A DNA stretch of 64,000 nt from Coptis chinensis (taxonomy: Eukaryota; Streptophyta; Magnoliopsida; Ranunculales; Ranunculaceae), in assembly GCA_015680905.1 (NCBI GenBank), contig CM027385.1, positions 27,844,501 to 27,908,500 on the forward strand, given 5' to 3'. Of the stretch, positions 46,087-57,173 are shown piece by piece. The position numbers and the translations under genes were made by a program. The notes under the pieces were generated by a model. It had not been told where the DNA came from, did not search any database, and saw only the letters and a list, made by a program, of their open reading frames with translations. Each line of letters opens with the position of its first letter. Positions within the stretch are counted from its first letter, which is position 1.

Positions 46087-47245
46087 TTGAGGAAGTCCCA
46101 TCCTTTTGGTCGCCCCGATCATAAAAAGTTCTTATCCACTGTAAAATATTATTTCTGGGATGAACCCTACCTCTTTAAGTATTGTTCCGACCAACTCATT
46201 CGTCGCTGCATTCCCGACTGGGAACACACCGACGTATTATCCTTTTGCCATGAACAATCTTGCGGAGGTCATTTTGAGTGGAAAAAAACTGCTGCCAAAG
46301 GTGTTACAATGTGGTTTTTCTTGGCCTACCCTTTTTCGCGATGCACCACGAACATTCGTAGCTTGCATTCGTTGTCAACACTTAGGTCGAATTACCAAAC
46401 GAAATATGATGCCCCTAAATCCTATATTGATTGTGGAAATTTTTGATGTTTGGGGCATTGATTTTATGGGACCCTTCCCTATTTCTCAAGGTTTTCTATA
46501 CATTTTAGTATTTGTAGACTATGTGTCCAAATGGATTGAGGCACTCACATGTCGCTCGAATGACCATAAGACTGTCGTGAGATTTGTAAAAGAAAACATT
46601 TTCTCTCGTTTTGGTGTTCCCAAAGCTATCATCAGTGATGGGGGTACACATTTTTGTAACAAAATTTTTGGGTTTTTAATGAAAAAATATGGAGTTACTC
46701 ACAAGGTTGCTACTTCATACCACCCACAAACGAGTGGCCAAGTGGAAGTCTCCAACAGAGAGATAAAGTCTATTATGGAGAAAACTGTCAACCCATCAAG
46801 AAAGGACTGGTCTCTACGCTTATCGGATGCCTTGTGGGCATACCGAACAGCATTTAAGACACCTATAGGGATGTCTCCTTACCGCATTGTTTTTGGAAAA
46901 CCTTGTCATCTGCCAGTTGAACTTGAGCACCGTGCCTTTTGGGCCATCAAAAGCCTCAATTACAATATCATCGAGGCAGGCGAGAAGCGAAAACTGCAAT
47001 TAAATGAGCTGGAGGAGATTCGGAGTGATGCTTATGATCTCTCGAAATCCTACAAGGCTAATATGAAAAGAGTGCATGACAAGCACATTTTGCGTAAGGG
47101 TTTCAAAATTGGCCAAAAAGTTTTACTGTACAACTCCAGATTACACATCTTTCCTGGTAAATTGAAAACACGATGGTCTGGTCCTTTCATTGTGTCAGCT
47201 GTGAAACATTATGGGGCAATCTCTTTGCTTAATCGAGGAAGATAA
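46087..47245 (+). pseudogene. Integrase of Athila element C
   Basis: Fossil integrase with a long readable core: [138 protein letters not shown] and [23 protein letters not shown] is the GPY/F-type C-terminal module; no chromodomain follows. The best preserved coding part of C. Confidence 0.93.
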
Positions 47246-48759
47246 CAATAATTTCAAGTCAATGGACAACGCCTAAAACATTACCACGAATTACGCTCAC
47301 CGGATGTTGAAGCGGACTCTTCTTCGAGAATCCGTTTACACCGACTAGATGTTTTCGTTTGCGTACTTTCGATCTTGTTTCTATAGAGGGTACGCCATTT
47401 TGGTAGCGGGCCATCTTCTATCTTATGATCTCCAAAGTTCTTTGAAGTGTGTGGTTGGTTGCAAAGCGGAACCTTAGTCCACGAAAACTCTTTTACGTAA
47501 GCGAGTATAAATGTGATACGTAACACGAGCAAAGCGTGCTTTTTGGTAAACGATGGGTACCTAAAATTTCAACTCCTTCCTTCTCTTCCCTTTTCTACTC
47601 TCTACCTCATGAACTTCAGCTAATTATTTGGTGTAAGTCTCACTCATCACGAATAGGAAATGGTCGTAGTTCTTTTGCAAAGTAAACGGCGTCTTGTGAA
47701 GGATGGCTGGTGTATGCATTGCCAAACACCCTACATCTAGGCCCGGACTTCCTATCCGATACTAGCCCGTTTTAAGGTATACTTTTGTCTAACACCACCG
47801 CGCGGGATAATCTTCGCCGCCGCCGTTTCTCCCACGGGATGGGATTAGTCTTGAGAATCGGCGTTAAAAGACTCAATTCGTCTTGAGGATCGGCGTTAAA
47901 AGACTCACCTTGTACATATGTTTATTTTGTTACCTTTTCCCTTTGCATTAAGTTTTGCACAAGGGATTCGTTAATCAAACCTCAGATGTTGCATACTTGG
48001 AACACAAACGGACAATGGATTCCACCAGACCAACCCTAGAATTGGTTACTTTGAGTACCTTGGGGCGGTTTGAGGATAGCCGTATGTAAAAAGGGCAATT
48101 TTATTAGACCGTAGCGCGCACGGTCCAAGATGGTACCGCCCTGCCCCTAACCCCATAATACATAGAGGTGAAGCCCCACGGTCGATTTGGATTGGGTTCG
48201 CTCGAGCCCGACATATGACAGTTGTCTATGATTTAAGATAGTGACTCCCCTAGACATCCGGTGTTTTTCATGTATATCTCCCTTGTATGTAAATAAAACC
48301 CTTACACTTTTCCTTAAAAAAAAAAAAAAAAAAAAAATTGTGGCTTTCAAGAATGACTCATATAATTGGATAGAATTTTTCGTGCCCGATCGTTTTCGAT
48401 ATCTCATTCGTCAATTCGAGTCCAAACGAGTCGATTAGATGCGCATTTAGATTTTTAGGTTTAAATCGGGCTTTAGGCTTGATTTGGGCTTCGAGAAAAT
48501 TTTGGCCCAGCCCAAATATCGATTTCTCGGTCCATTTAAACCCAAAATACCCGATCACATCGTCACAAATCCACGTTTCGTCTTCCTAAAACCGGATCTT
48601 GCCCCTCTCGAATCGGTCACGCGACGAGACAGCCCATTATCTAAACCTGGGTCTCGTGGCGAGACCCTCACAACTCCGATCAAAATTTCCCTTTCCGTCG
48701 GATCATCCCAATTCTCCCCTCATCAATAATCCATAGCCATCCTCCCTCTTAGATCAGCA
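47246..48759 (+). other. Noncoding spacer between integrase and env-like ORF, element C
   Basis: No gene is supported. It includes a 22-base A run at 48317-48338 preceded by GTAAATAAAACCC, a block CCCGATCGTTTTCGATATC at 48386-48404 shared with B and D, and a leader that ends at ATG 48760. Confidence 0.6.
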
Positions 48760-49950
48760 ATGGCTGGAAACAGACGGATTTTGTGTGGGAAAATTTTTTG
48801 GAAATTTGTTTGAAAAGCGGGATGTTTGCTCCATTCTTTGATCACGAAATTCACTCTAGAGGATGGGAGAGTTTGTTATATGCCAATGGAGGGCTTTATT
48901 CTAAGGATTTGGTGATGAAATTCTACGACAATGGAAGCTTTAATGGCGACCATTTTTGGATCACCGTCGAGGGTGTCGCCCGCGAAGTCACACCGGTGTT
49001 GCTCGGGGATCACGGGCATTCCAATCGGGTCGACCACGGACGACTTCAGAGCGAGTCCGTGTACCCACGGACTTACGACCTAATGCTCGACACGCTTTTA
49101 TCGAGGGAGAGTACAACATCGACAGAAATGCGGCGTATCGGTATTTCGGTCGCGGCGTAACCAGCCTAGCAAGATGACTGACTCAATGGTCGGGACCGAA
49201 CGCGTCATTGGCACCTCGAAGCCTTCCGACATCAACAAGACCTTCCTCCACCTTCTGCGGATCCTTCAGAGGCGAAAGGGTAACTTCTGCATCGTTACCT
49301 TTCTTTTTGATATTATCACACATGCCACTCTTAGGTCAGCCCCCTTTGCCGTTCTAGTAACGCAAGTCATGATTAATCACGGGCTTTACGTGCGCCACCC
49401 CACTACTCCCTATACCACAATATGAGAATATCCTGGTCTTTAAGAAATGCATACAAGACCCTTGGGAACCCACAGCACCTAGGGCTGCCGAGCACGCTAG
49501 CGTAGGATCCTCTCACCCACCATACTTTGATGAGACTGCCATGAGTAAAGATCACCCAACCCATAGAGGCCCTGCGTGCGTAAAGAAATGGGTGCGAAGA
49601 CATGTACACTTTCGCCGGTATCGATGAGACGTACCTTGGGCGAGTTAAGGACCGATATGACCACTTTCGCCACGAAGTCGATGACAAAGCGGCATGGGTG
49701 AATTCAGCAGGAAATGAGGGCCTCCATGACTACATTTTTCAGACCCGGTATGCTTACTTTCGCGGAACCGGTTTCATTGAATGTTCATGGCGAGCCAATC
49801 GATTCGTGCTCGGTGATGGATACTCTTGGTGATATCCGGGAGCGATTAGCCTCCGCGGGAGCTCAGTCTTGCCGACGACGTCGCAAGACTCCTGGTTCTT
49901 CTTCTGCAGCCCCCGAGGACTCTACTACAGCACCAGAGGATCATCAGTAG
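48760..49950 (+). pseudogene. Env-like additional ORF of Athila element C
   Basis: Fossil ORF: after ATG 48760 it shows HSRGWESLLYANGGLYSKDL, VMKFYDNGSFNGDHFWITVE, GVAREVTPVLLG, a later FLHLLRILQRRKGNFCIVTF segment, DETYLGRVKDRYDHFRHEVD near 49620-49690 and a basic then Ser/Pro/Glu-rich end (RRRRKTPGSSSAAPEDST). It corresponds to the env-like ORFs of B (33333-34540) and D (61029-62212) but is well diverged. Function unknown; no clear membrane span. Broken several times. Confidence 0.7.
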
Positions 49951-50331
49951 CTAGTTTTATTTTTTCCGGTCTTGTATAATATTATATCAGACATTTTATT
50001 TACGTGTTTTCACTTTCTAGCTTAATAGTAGATGGTTCCTAAATAGTTTTGTATTAGCTATATCTAATATTATAGTATATAGGTAGGAACATATATTGCT
50101 AATAATAAATTATATACATATATATAAATATATTTCATATGTCATACTTAAACAACAAAATTTTAACGTAACTAACACGTTCAGAAACCGATAATGAAAA
50201 CGCATCAAAAAACGGTCAGAAAACGGTCATGAACCACATCTAAAAAACGGTCATGAACCACAACTAAAAAACGGTCAGAAAACGGTCATGACCACATCTA
50301 GAAAACGGTCAGAAAACGGCAATTTTCTTTC
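49951..50331 (+). repeat. Noncoding stretch with AACGGTCA repeats, element C
   Basis: At 50209-50320 the word AAAACGGTCA(G/T) recurs about nine times, partly as a longer unit with GAACCACATCTA between copies. The preceding 49951-50200 is AT-rich with nothing recognised. Confidence 0.75.
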
Positions 50332-50556
50332 TATAAATAAGTTCAACTCTTCCTCCATATTCACTCATTTCTTATTCTTCCCTCTACACTTCTTATTCTA
50401 AAAAACGTTTTTAGATCACTCCAAGTTCAAGATTCATGGATGCACTAGAAAAGTTTGAGCAGCAGCAGCTTGAATATGCTACTCAAGTTTTCATGCTCGG
50501 TTGTTTTATTATAGTCATGTTGTTAATGTGGCATATAATTCTATCTAATATTTAGG
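50332..50556 (+). promoter_or_regulatory. TATA box, leader and 39-codon ORF, element C
   Basis: TATAAATA at 50332-50339 is followed by a pyrimidine-rich leader (CTCTTCCTCCATATTCACTC), as in element B at 35029. ATG 50437 opens a 39-codon ORF, MDALEKFEQQQLEYATQVF then a hydrophobic MLGCFIIVMLLMWHIIL that could span a membrane, stop at 50554-50556. Whether the peptide is made is unknown. Confidence 0.4.
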
Positions 50557-50639
50557 TTTGTAGTTAAGTCATCGTATCATTATGTTGTGTTTCCATACCA
50601 TTGTACGTTCTTACATCCTATTGTGATAGTATATCTACA

Positions 50640-50656
50640 TTTTCCTTGTCCTTCTA

Positions 50657-50699
<43 letters not shown>

Positions 50700-50718
50700 A
50701 AACAAACAAACAAACAAA
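50640..50718 (+). repeat. A run and CAAA repeats, element C
   Basis: A run of about 38 A starting at 50661, then CAAACAAACAAACAAACAAA. It may mark a retroposed or slipped junction between the small ORF and the remnant of the second extra ORF. Confidence 0.6.
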
Positions 50719-50759
50719 GGGGCACTACTTGTCACATGCCCCATTCTTCTCATCCACAC

Positions 50760-50946
50760 TTCATCCACTTTTGCGCATATCTTAGAAGATACACGTGGAG
50801 GCATATCTAGACAATGCAAAGAAGAGGAAGTGGAGTGAAGTCTGGAAAGCTATGATAGATTGGCGGGATGCGAAGGAATGACATTTCTACAGGGACGAGG
50901 CAAGGAGGGACTATCCCCCAGTTCAAGGTTGGGGCAATGTGAGTTG
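50760..50946 (+). pseudogene. Remnant of the second additional ORF, element C
   Basis: The frame reads DNAKKRKWSEVWKAMIDWRD then AKE, which matches the end of B's second extra ORF (TRRRAWQVIIAWQDAKE). Only this C-terminal piece is recognisable. Confidence 0.6.
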
Positions 50947-52655
50947 ATGCATGTACATATTTGTTTTATGTTTTGATGTGAAATAAATAAATGACCCAAC
51001 AGTGTGCTACTCTACTTTTATGATGTATAATATATAGTGTGTTACAATAAATTTCTGTGGAAGATGTCAGCTTTATTTTTGCTCAAAGCCTCTCAGGTAT
51101 ACTCTTTCTTCCTCTTAACACTTTGAGGACACAGTGTCCGACTGTTTGGGGGTGGTGAGAACCTTTTGCAAAAATTAGGCATGCATAGTTGTACATAGTT
51201 ACTTAATGTCTAAATAAATGTATTTAGTGACAAATTCTCGTTTCTCTCATCAAAATTAGGACTTGTTCTTAGAAACTTAATTTAATACGTATGCAATAGT
51301 TTTTACATCTTTTCATGAGCATTCACGCACTGACTATCATTAAATGTACCACGTGATAAGTTTCGGGACCCACGGTTAGACAACTTAGTTTCCATATCCT
51401 GTAAGAATCTAACCAAAAGCCTCAAAATGTATGATATATGAGTAATGACACAGAGGAGTAGTTCTTCCGAATAGAGAAGTTCACACGTCTACTTACTTGA
51501 TCACTACCCAAATCCTAGGCGAGAATTTAGGCCTTCTTTGGATCGATATAGCCAAAAATTCGCGACCAGAATTTTTTTACCGCTAGTTGCCTAATTGAAC
51601 CTTTCATTAATCCTTTCTACTTCACCAATAAAATCATTACCCATCTAGTAACCACAAATAAATAAGCCTACTTAGATGATGTGTATGAGAAATAGGATGA
51701 AGTGCAGAAAAATGAAGAGAAAAACCTTGTCACAAATCAAAATCAGTTACCTGTTTCAGAAGAAAAAAAAAAAGAAAATAGAAATATGTTTCCAAAAATC
51801 AAAAGAAATATCAAGGTTAGAATTTCCCCAAAGATCAAATCAAAAGGGAATACAAAAGCTTGAAAAATCCAAGTATGGAAACCATGTTGGAAGCAGGAAA
51901 GAAAAAAGGATTTCTCTAGTATAAATATCTCGAAGACCTTATTCTCTCATACTTATCATTTTTTTTTTTTAACTTTCCATTCCATTTTCTTCTACACTAC
52001 CACCTAAGCCCCATAACACCTAATAAAGACCTCTAGCTCAATTAGGAATAGGATAGTGTGATAATAAGTAGTAGTTGTGACTTCTCGACCCTCGGCTCCT
52101 CATTTGTCATTGAGTATGTGAGGAACGCGTGTGCCCACCGCGACACTTGGAGATAGCAAAGCTTGAGTGGAAAAATAAGAGAGAAATTGTGTTTCGACAC
52201 ATACCTGTGAGAACCTACTTAAGGACGCTTATCCAAAGGATCCAGAAACGGCCCTACTCGTACATTTCATTATTAGATCACTGCATGCATGCTCATACGT
52301 AGATGTTTTCGATTATTGTATGTATATTAACTTGAATTTTGAAAAGAATAAAATCCTTGTTTCCCTTGCTAGTGAGATGTCTAGATACCGAGATTAATTA
52401 AGGAAACAAGCCTTTGTTTCTCGAAGTCGTTGTAGTATAAATGAAGTTTGTGAGTATCTTCTCGGAAAACTCTCACGAGGCTATAACTTCGTCCCACTAG
52501 GGAATTCCTAGTGGTTCAAGGCCTTGTTGCATATGGTCAATGCAACCGCACTCTGCGAAATGAGATTTAGCTTAGGACAACACATTTTTGACCACTTATC
52601 ATTTTAATGTCTCTTCTTTGCTTGAGGACAAGCAAAGTGCTGTTTGGGGGTGGTG
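50947..52655 (+). other. Noncoding 3' region and polypurine tract of element C
   Basis: Polypurine-like motif TTTGGGGGTGG at 51145-51155; conserved blocks at 51465-51565 (TTCACACGTCTACTTACTTG, TTTGGATCGATATAGCC) and 52430-52655. The true polypurine tract is TTTGGGGGTGG at 52643-52653. No gene is seen. Confidence 0.8.
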
Positions 52656-54561
52656 TGATAAGCACCCAAAACCGTAGTATTAAACCCAGAGACAAAGCAT
52701 TTTGGTCGATTATGTGTTTAATAATCATGTAATAATTATATTTTTCGTGATTTTTTGCGGGTTTCCGCAATTAAAATGAATATAGTGATAAAACCTGCAT
52801 CGAAGTACAGGAATACGGGAATATTTGGAGTTTCCCACTCAACCCCGTGAAGCCGAAGTTTCCAAAAGAACAGAACCAGTGCGGAACGGGTCCACATATG
52901 AAGAAGCATCAAACTTCCGAAGCTCAAATCGGATAAATCTAGGTGCCGACGTTGGCTAGTGAAGCTGCTAAGTACAGGAATACAGGAATATTTGGAATTC
53001 CCACTCAATCCCCGTGAAGCCCAACAAAGCCTGACTAGAGCCGAAGTTTCCAAAAGAACGTAACCCGGTCTTGAGCGGGCCCACATATAAAGAAGCAGGA
53101 AACTTCCGAAGCTCAAATCGGATAAATCTAGGTACCGACGTTGGCTAGTGAAGCTGCCATAGCGAATTGGCGGCGAACTCGCAAAAGGACAAAAGTCGTA
53201 AAAACGCCAAAATCGGCGCAGCCACTGGACACACTAAGTGGACCCACTCTGCGGGTCCAAAGGCATGACGAGTCAGCATAGGCAGGTGGCAAGTGATGGG
53301 TTCAATTTGGTACCACCTTGCAAGAGGAAAGACACGTACCAATTCAATGTTTGAATTGAATTGGGCTAAAAGACAGAAACCAAAACACAAAAGGACAAAA
53401 ACCTTAAATAAAAGTTTTGTTTCGTAACAAAACTTTGAATCAAATTGATTTACATGGAGACAAAACTTTGAATATTATTCAAAGTTTTGAATATCTAAAT
53501 TAGCTAATAGACGAAACCCAATTAAAGGCTTCACGAGACATCAGCCTATATATATGAGGGGGTCACCTTCATTATTACCCCTTCAGCATATTAATGCTTT
53601 AGCTACGTTTAGTTTTTCTTCAGTACTTACCTTCCGCCATTTTTTTTATTTCAGCAGCCTTTTGATAAAGTTATTTTACCCTTAATAACATTTCATTTCT
53701 TTTCTTGTTTAATTTCTGTCTGCATTTATTTACTTAATGTATATCAAAGAAGTTTTATTATTCTTGCTATGATGATGAGCTAATTCCCCCTCGGGGAGGG
53801 TTATCTTCGCTTCGTGTGAAAATTCCGATTGACTTCGTTAATATTCTAGAATCACTACTTAGGAATTAGGCATAGAATTAACATCCGGTCCCAAAATGAC
53901 TGAGACTATACAAAGTTGAGATCGATGCTCGAGAATCAGTCTAGCGACGACTAAAATGTCAAGGCGACGACTCTGCAGTGTCGAACGACTCTCCAATTTG
54001 TCCGGTGATGTGAACTTGTGCGAGGGCGGAGATAATATACCGAGATGTGGTATTATTAAAACTCCTTATGCTAGTGAAATGCGACCTAGAGATGTGGGCA
54101 TGCACTAGGGATCAATACTCGACGTCGTCTCGAAAGCGGAGACGAACTAGAGATGTAGTGATTTGGTAATAAAACTGTTGAAAAATGATTCTTGCATGAG
54201 CATGATTAACTCTCTCCCTTTTCTACATTTTGTTTACCTATATTTAATCACCGTAGTAATTTACATTACCGTTAATTTAATTAAAACCAACTAAAAAGAA
54301 ACCTAAAATCCTACTCACTTAAAGTTGTAATTCCGGTTGTGAACCTATCCGAGCCCTAAGGTTTGGACGATCCCTTACTCGACCTATCCTACCAATCCCG
54401 TGAGTAAGGTAACTTGACTAAAACGCATTTTCGACTATACGGACGTTGGACTTTGGACTTTGGACTTGGACTGTGGACCTCGGACTTTGGACTGTGGACC
54501 TCGGACTTAAGAAATAAGTAACTGAAAGCCGATAAACGTTTGTAAATTTGTGTTTTTATCA
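52656..54561 (+). repeat. 3' LTR of element C (1906 bp)
   Basis: TGATAAGCACCC...TTTTATCA, matching 38575-40477 in full, including the internal duplication (52798-53155), the TATA box near 53548 and the GGACTTTGG words (54447-54510). The target-site copy TCTGG follows at 54562. Confidence 0.95.
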
Positions 54562-55148
54562 TCTGGTCTCCTCCATTTGAAGAGACAAGACTTAGCTCTT
54601 AAGCATCTAGTTTTTTAGTTTAGAAGATTATCCAAGAACTTGTTTTTTTATCGAGTTTTTGACATTAATAGAATTAGTTGATTAGAAAATAAATTAGTTT
54701 TTAGACTCCATTAATTAGTTTATTTACCTTGTTCTGAATTCAGTTTGGAATCAGTATTGTTATTATTCATTAGTTCAATAAAGTTAGTTAGTTATTCATA
54801 AATCTAGTTTCATTTCATTAAATCATTTTAGCTTCAATTCATAGATTTAGTTAATAATTATTACTAGTTTCAATTCAATCTTGCATGATTAGATTTCTAT
54901 TTTAAATCAAATAAGTAAATTTATAATCTTTTTTTTATCATGTCTTGTTATGATTTATATATTAATGATAGCATAATGATTCATGACTAAAGCCTCCATT
55001 AGAGGGGTTTGAAGAAGCCTTGATGAAGCTTGATTGTTGTTAGCGTAGAATAGTTCAATATATTCCATTCCATTCTAGAAAGCAATTAGTTCACCATGAG
55101 AATGGGTTTGATTGTTTAACATGCTAGTTGTTAGTTGGTAGAGATTAT
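54562..55148 (+). repeat. 3' LTR of element B, second part
   Basis: From TCTGGTCTCCTCCATTTGAA the LTR of B resumes after element C and continues to TTGGTAGAGATTAT, where element D enters. It matches 23840-24428 of the 5' LTR. Confidence 0.92.
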
Positions 55149-56535
55149 TGATAAGAGCCCAAAACTGCAGTTTTAACCCCTTAACAATAATACTTTTAGA
55201 CCAATTATACGAGTAATAAATAAGAGTTAATACTAATTATGTGTTTTTATGTATTTTAGGCATTTAAGTTAATTATGTGCAGAAATGTGCCACTTTAGCG
55301 ATATAAAGGAGCAAGGGTTGGTTGCTAAGAAGTTATGTGATTAAAGGCCAAGACAGGCAGAAACAACACACAAAGTCAGCAGAACTTCCAAATATCGTAT
55401 CTTTGGACTCAGGCCTTTGAATTGGGCGTACCTTATGTCAAAACGACTGGCTCGGAAAGAGCTTTCCAATGGTCCAAACCTTGGCCCAATCAAAGGATCA
55501 AAAAAGGACGAAACGACTATGGAAGTCAAAGCCAGTTGAAAAGGGCCCTGTGGACTGAATAAATTGGGCTTTGGGCTCGATTTTCCGGCCCAAAACATGG
55601 ACCCTCATCCCATGCACAAAAATGTGGATCTGGTCTCCTCCATTTCCACAGACAAGACTTAACTCTTAAGTATCAATTAGCTTATAATAGAAGTAGCCAT
55701 TAAAGCTTTGCTCTAGATCTAGTTTTTTTAAATTAATTAATTAGTTGTTATTCTTGTTTTAATTTCAGTATTGAATCAATGTTTATCATTAATTAGATAA
55801 ATAAAAAAGTTAGTTCTTGATAATTTCGATTTTGTTATTTAAAATTGCTTAGATCTAATTTCATTTCTTAGTCGTTAATGATTTCTTAGTTGTTAATTTA
55901 GATTTCAATTATTGTTTAGTTGAATTTAATAAAGTTAGAATCTTTATATTATGTCTTATTCAATTTTATATGGAAATGATAGATTGATGAATCAAGGCAA
56001 AACCTCCATTAGAGGGTGAAGCCTTGATGAAAACTTGATTGTGTAGTATAGAATCGTTGTAAGAGTCTATTCTACTCTAGAAGGTCGTTGATTCGCCATG
56101 AGAATGGGTGGACGTCCTCACTTACCAGTTATGAATTGGTAGAGATGCCATGTATAATTAGGGATTAGAATGACCAATTCTTACCGTAAGAACGTAAGAA
56201 TTGGATTACAACAATCTATGCTAGTTTCTTAAGTTTGATTCAAGGTGGATTCAATTCCCCCCTAATTCTTATTCTAGATTCAAACTTTAGTATTCCCTAG
56301 CATTTCGTAGTATAATTTGTAAAACTCTCATTGACTTTGGTAGGATTGATAGTCGTAGGAAACTTGAATGCTAAAGAACTAGAAGTGGAACGAATCTTCT
56401 ATTCCAACTCTACTTCAATAGTATCGAGAGTAGAAATTTTTGATAATCACGAGTATAGTTCAATTTTAGTTTTACTTGTGTTTAGAGTTTCATCGCTTTA
56501 TTCATTAGTAAAACTATTCCATTTAACTATTATCA
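55149..56535 (+). repeat. 5' LTR of element D (1387 bp)
   Basis: TGATAAGAGCCCAAAACTGC...ACTATTATCA, with the primer site at 56538. The U3 block is at 55398. It is related to the LTRs of B and E but clearly distinct. Confidence 0.9.
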
Positions 56536-57173
56536 AATGGCGCCGCTGCCATCTTAGTTCCCTTTAGTATTGTTTTCTTTAGAATTCTTAATTTTCCAAA
56601 GTCCCATAACCTACCCACCCTTGTTTGATTCTAACTGTGGTTGTCCATTTCAGCACTGAAAATTTTCCTCGAAGAATACCACCGGAGCTGACCAGCCTGG
56701 TAGGCTAAATTGGAGTCGTCCCCGCCAAGCCTAGAACTCCACTTTTTGGCTGAAGGCTGCCCCTTTGCCAAGGCAAAAACTCTGGCCTGATGAAGCTGGA
56801 GCTCGAGGTTTTCCCCGCGCGACGACCTCTACCAAGGCCAAATTGAGCGACCTGCACCCCAAACGGAACTCCGGCTTGAACTCGAAGGCTACTACGCCCT
56901 ACCTAGGCCTATTCTGAGCGCGACCTGCACCCTCTGCTAAAGCTGCCTAATTTTCATAGGTTTGTTTCAAATTCCCATTTCTTCATAGTTTTCAGTTTCT
57001 AACTGGTTATACACCTTGAGCACGCGTAAACAAGATGTTATTCATAAGCGAAGCAAGGAGGCATTCAGGTACTCTTTTCTTCCACACCTCGCATCTCCTG
57101 TTAGAGGTACATACTAGCATATTAGGAATATTTGGAGTATTGTTGTGTTTCGTTAAGATTGGCTCAGCCTTGC
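56536..57173 (+). promoter_or_regulatory. Primer binding site and gag leader of element D
   Basis: TGGCGCCGCTGCC at 56538-56550. GC-rich words GAGCGCGACCTGCACCC and relatives at 56800-56935. The shared block GCGAAGCAAGGAGGCATTCA leads to CAGGTAC at 57066-57072. Confidence 0.75.

Larger units (their letters stand above)
38575..54561 (+). mobile_element. Athila-clade retrotransposon C, both LTRs in view, 15,987 bp
   Basis: TGATAAGCACCC at 38575 to TTTTATCA at 54561, flanked by TCTGG at 38570-38574 and 54562-54566. Parts: 5' LTR, primer site, leader, gag, protease, RT, RNase H, integrase, env-like ORF, remnant of a second extra ORF, noncoding 3' region, polypurine tract and 3' LTR. The two LTRs are close to the same but differ by scattered substitutions and small indels, so this is a moderately young insertion, younger than B. 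Its LTR differs from those of A, B, D and E outside the first and last bases, so it is another Athila family. Coding parts are broken in many places. Confidence 0.95.
23301..55148 (+). mobile_element. Athila-type retrotransposon B, host of elements C and D
   Basis: B has a 5' LTR with a partial tandem duplicate, leader, gag, protease, RT, RNase H, integrase, an env-like ORF, a second extra ORF, a long 3' noncoding region, polypurine tract (38045-38055) and 3' LTR starting 38058. Element C splits the 3' LTR at 38574 and D splits it again at 55148; the last part of the LTR is outside the window. Without C the visible length is about 15.9 kb. It lies in LINE ORF2; the left flanking pentamer is GTGAT. 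The coding part is broken in many places. Of the Athila elements here it has the fullest set of parts. Confidence 0.9.

Noticed and set aside
50601-50810. Lysine-rich frame over the A run in element C
   Set aside because: Low-complexity translation of A and CAAA repeats.
51676-51924. Short lysine-rich plus frame in the 3' region of C
   Set aside because: It lies in a noncoding region conserved with A and B, where the frame is not kept.
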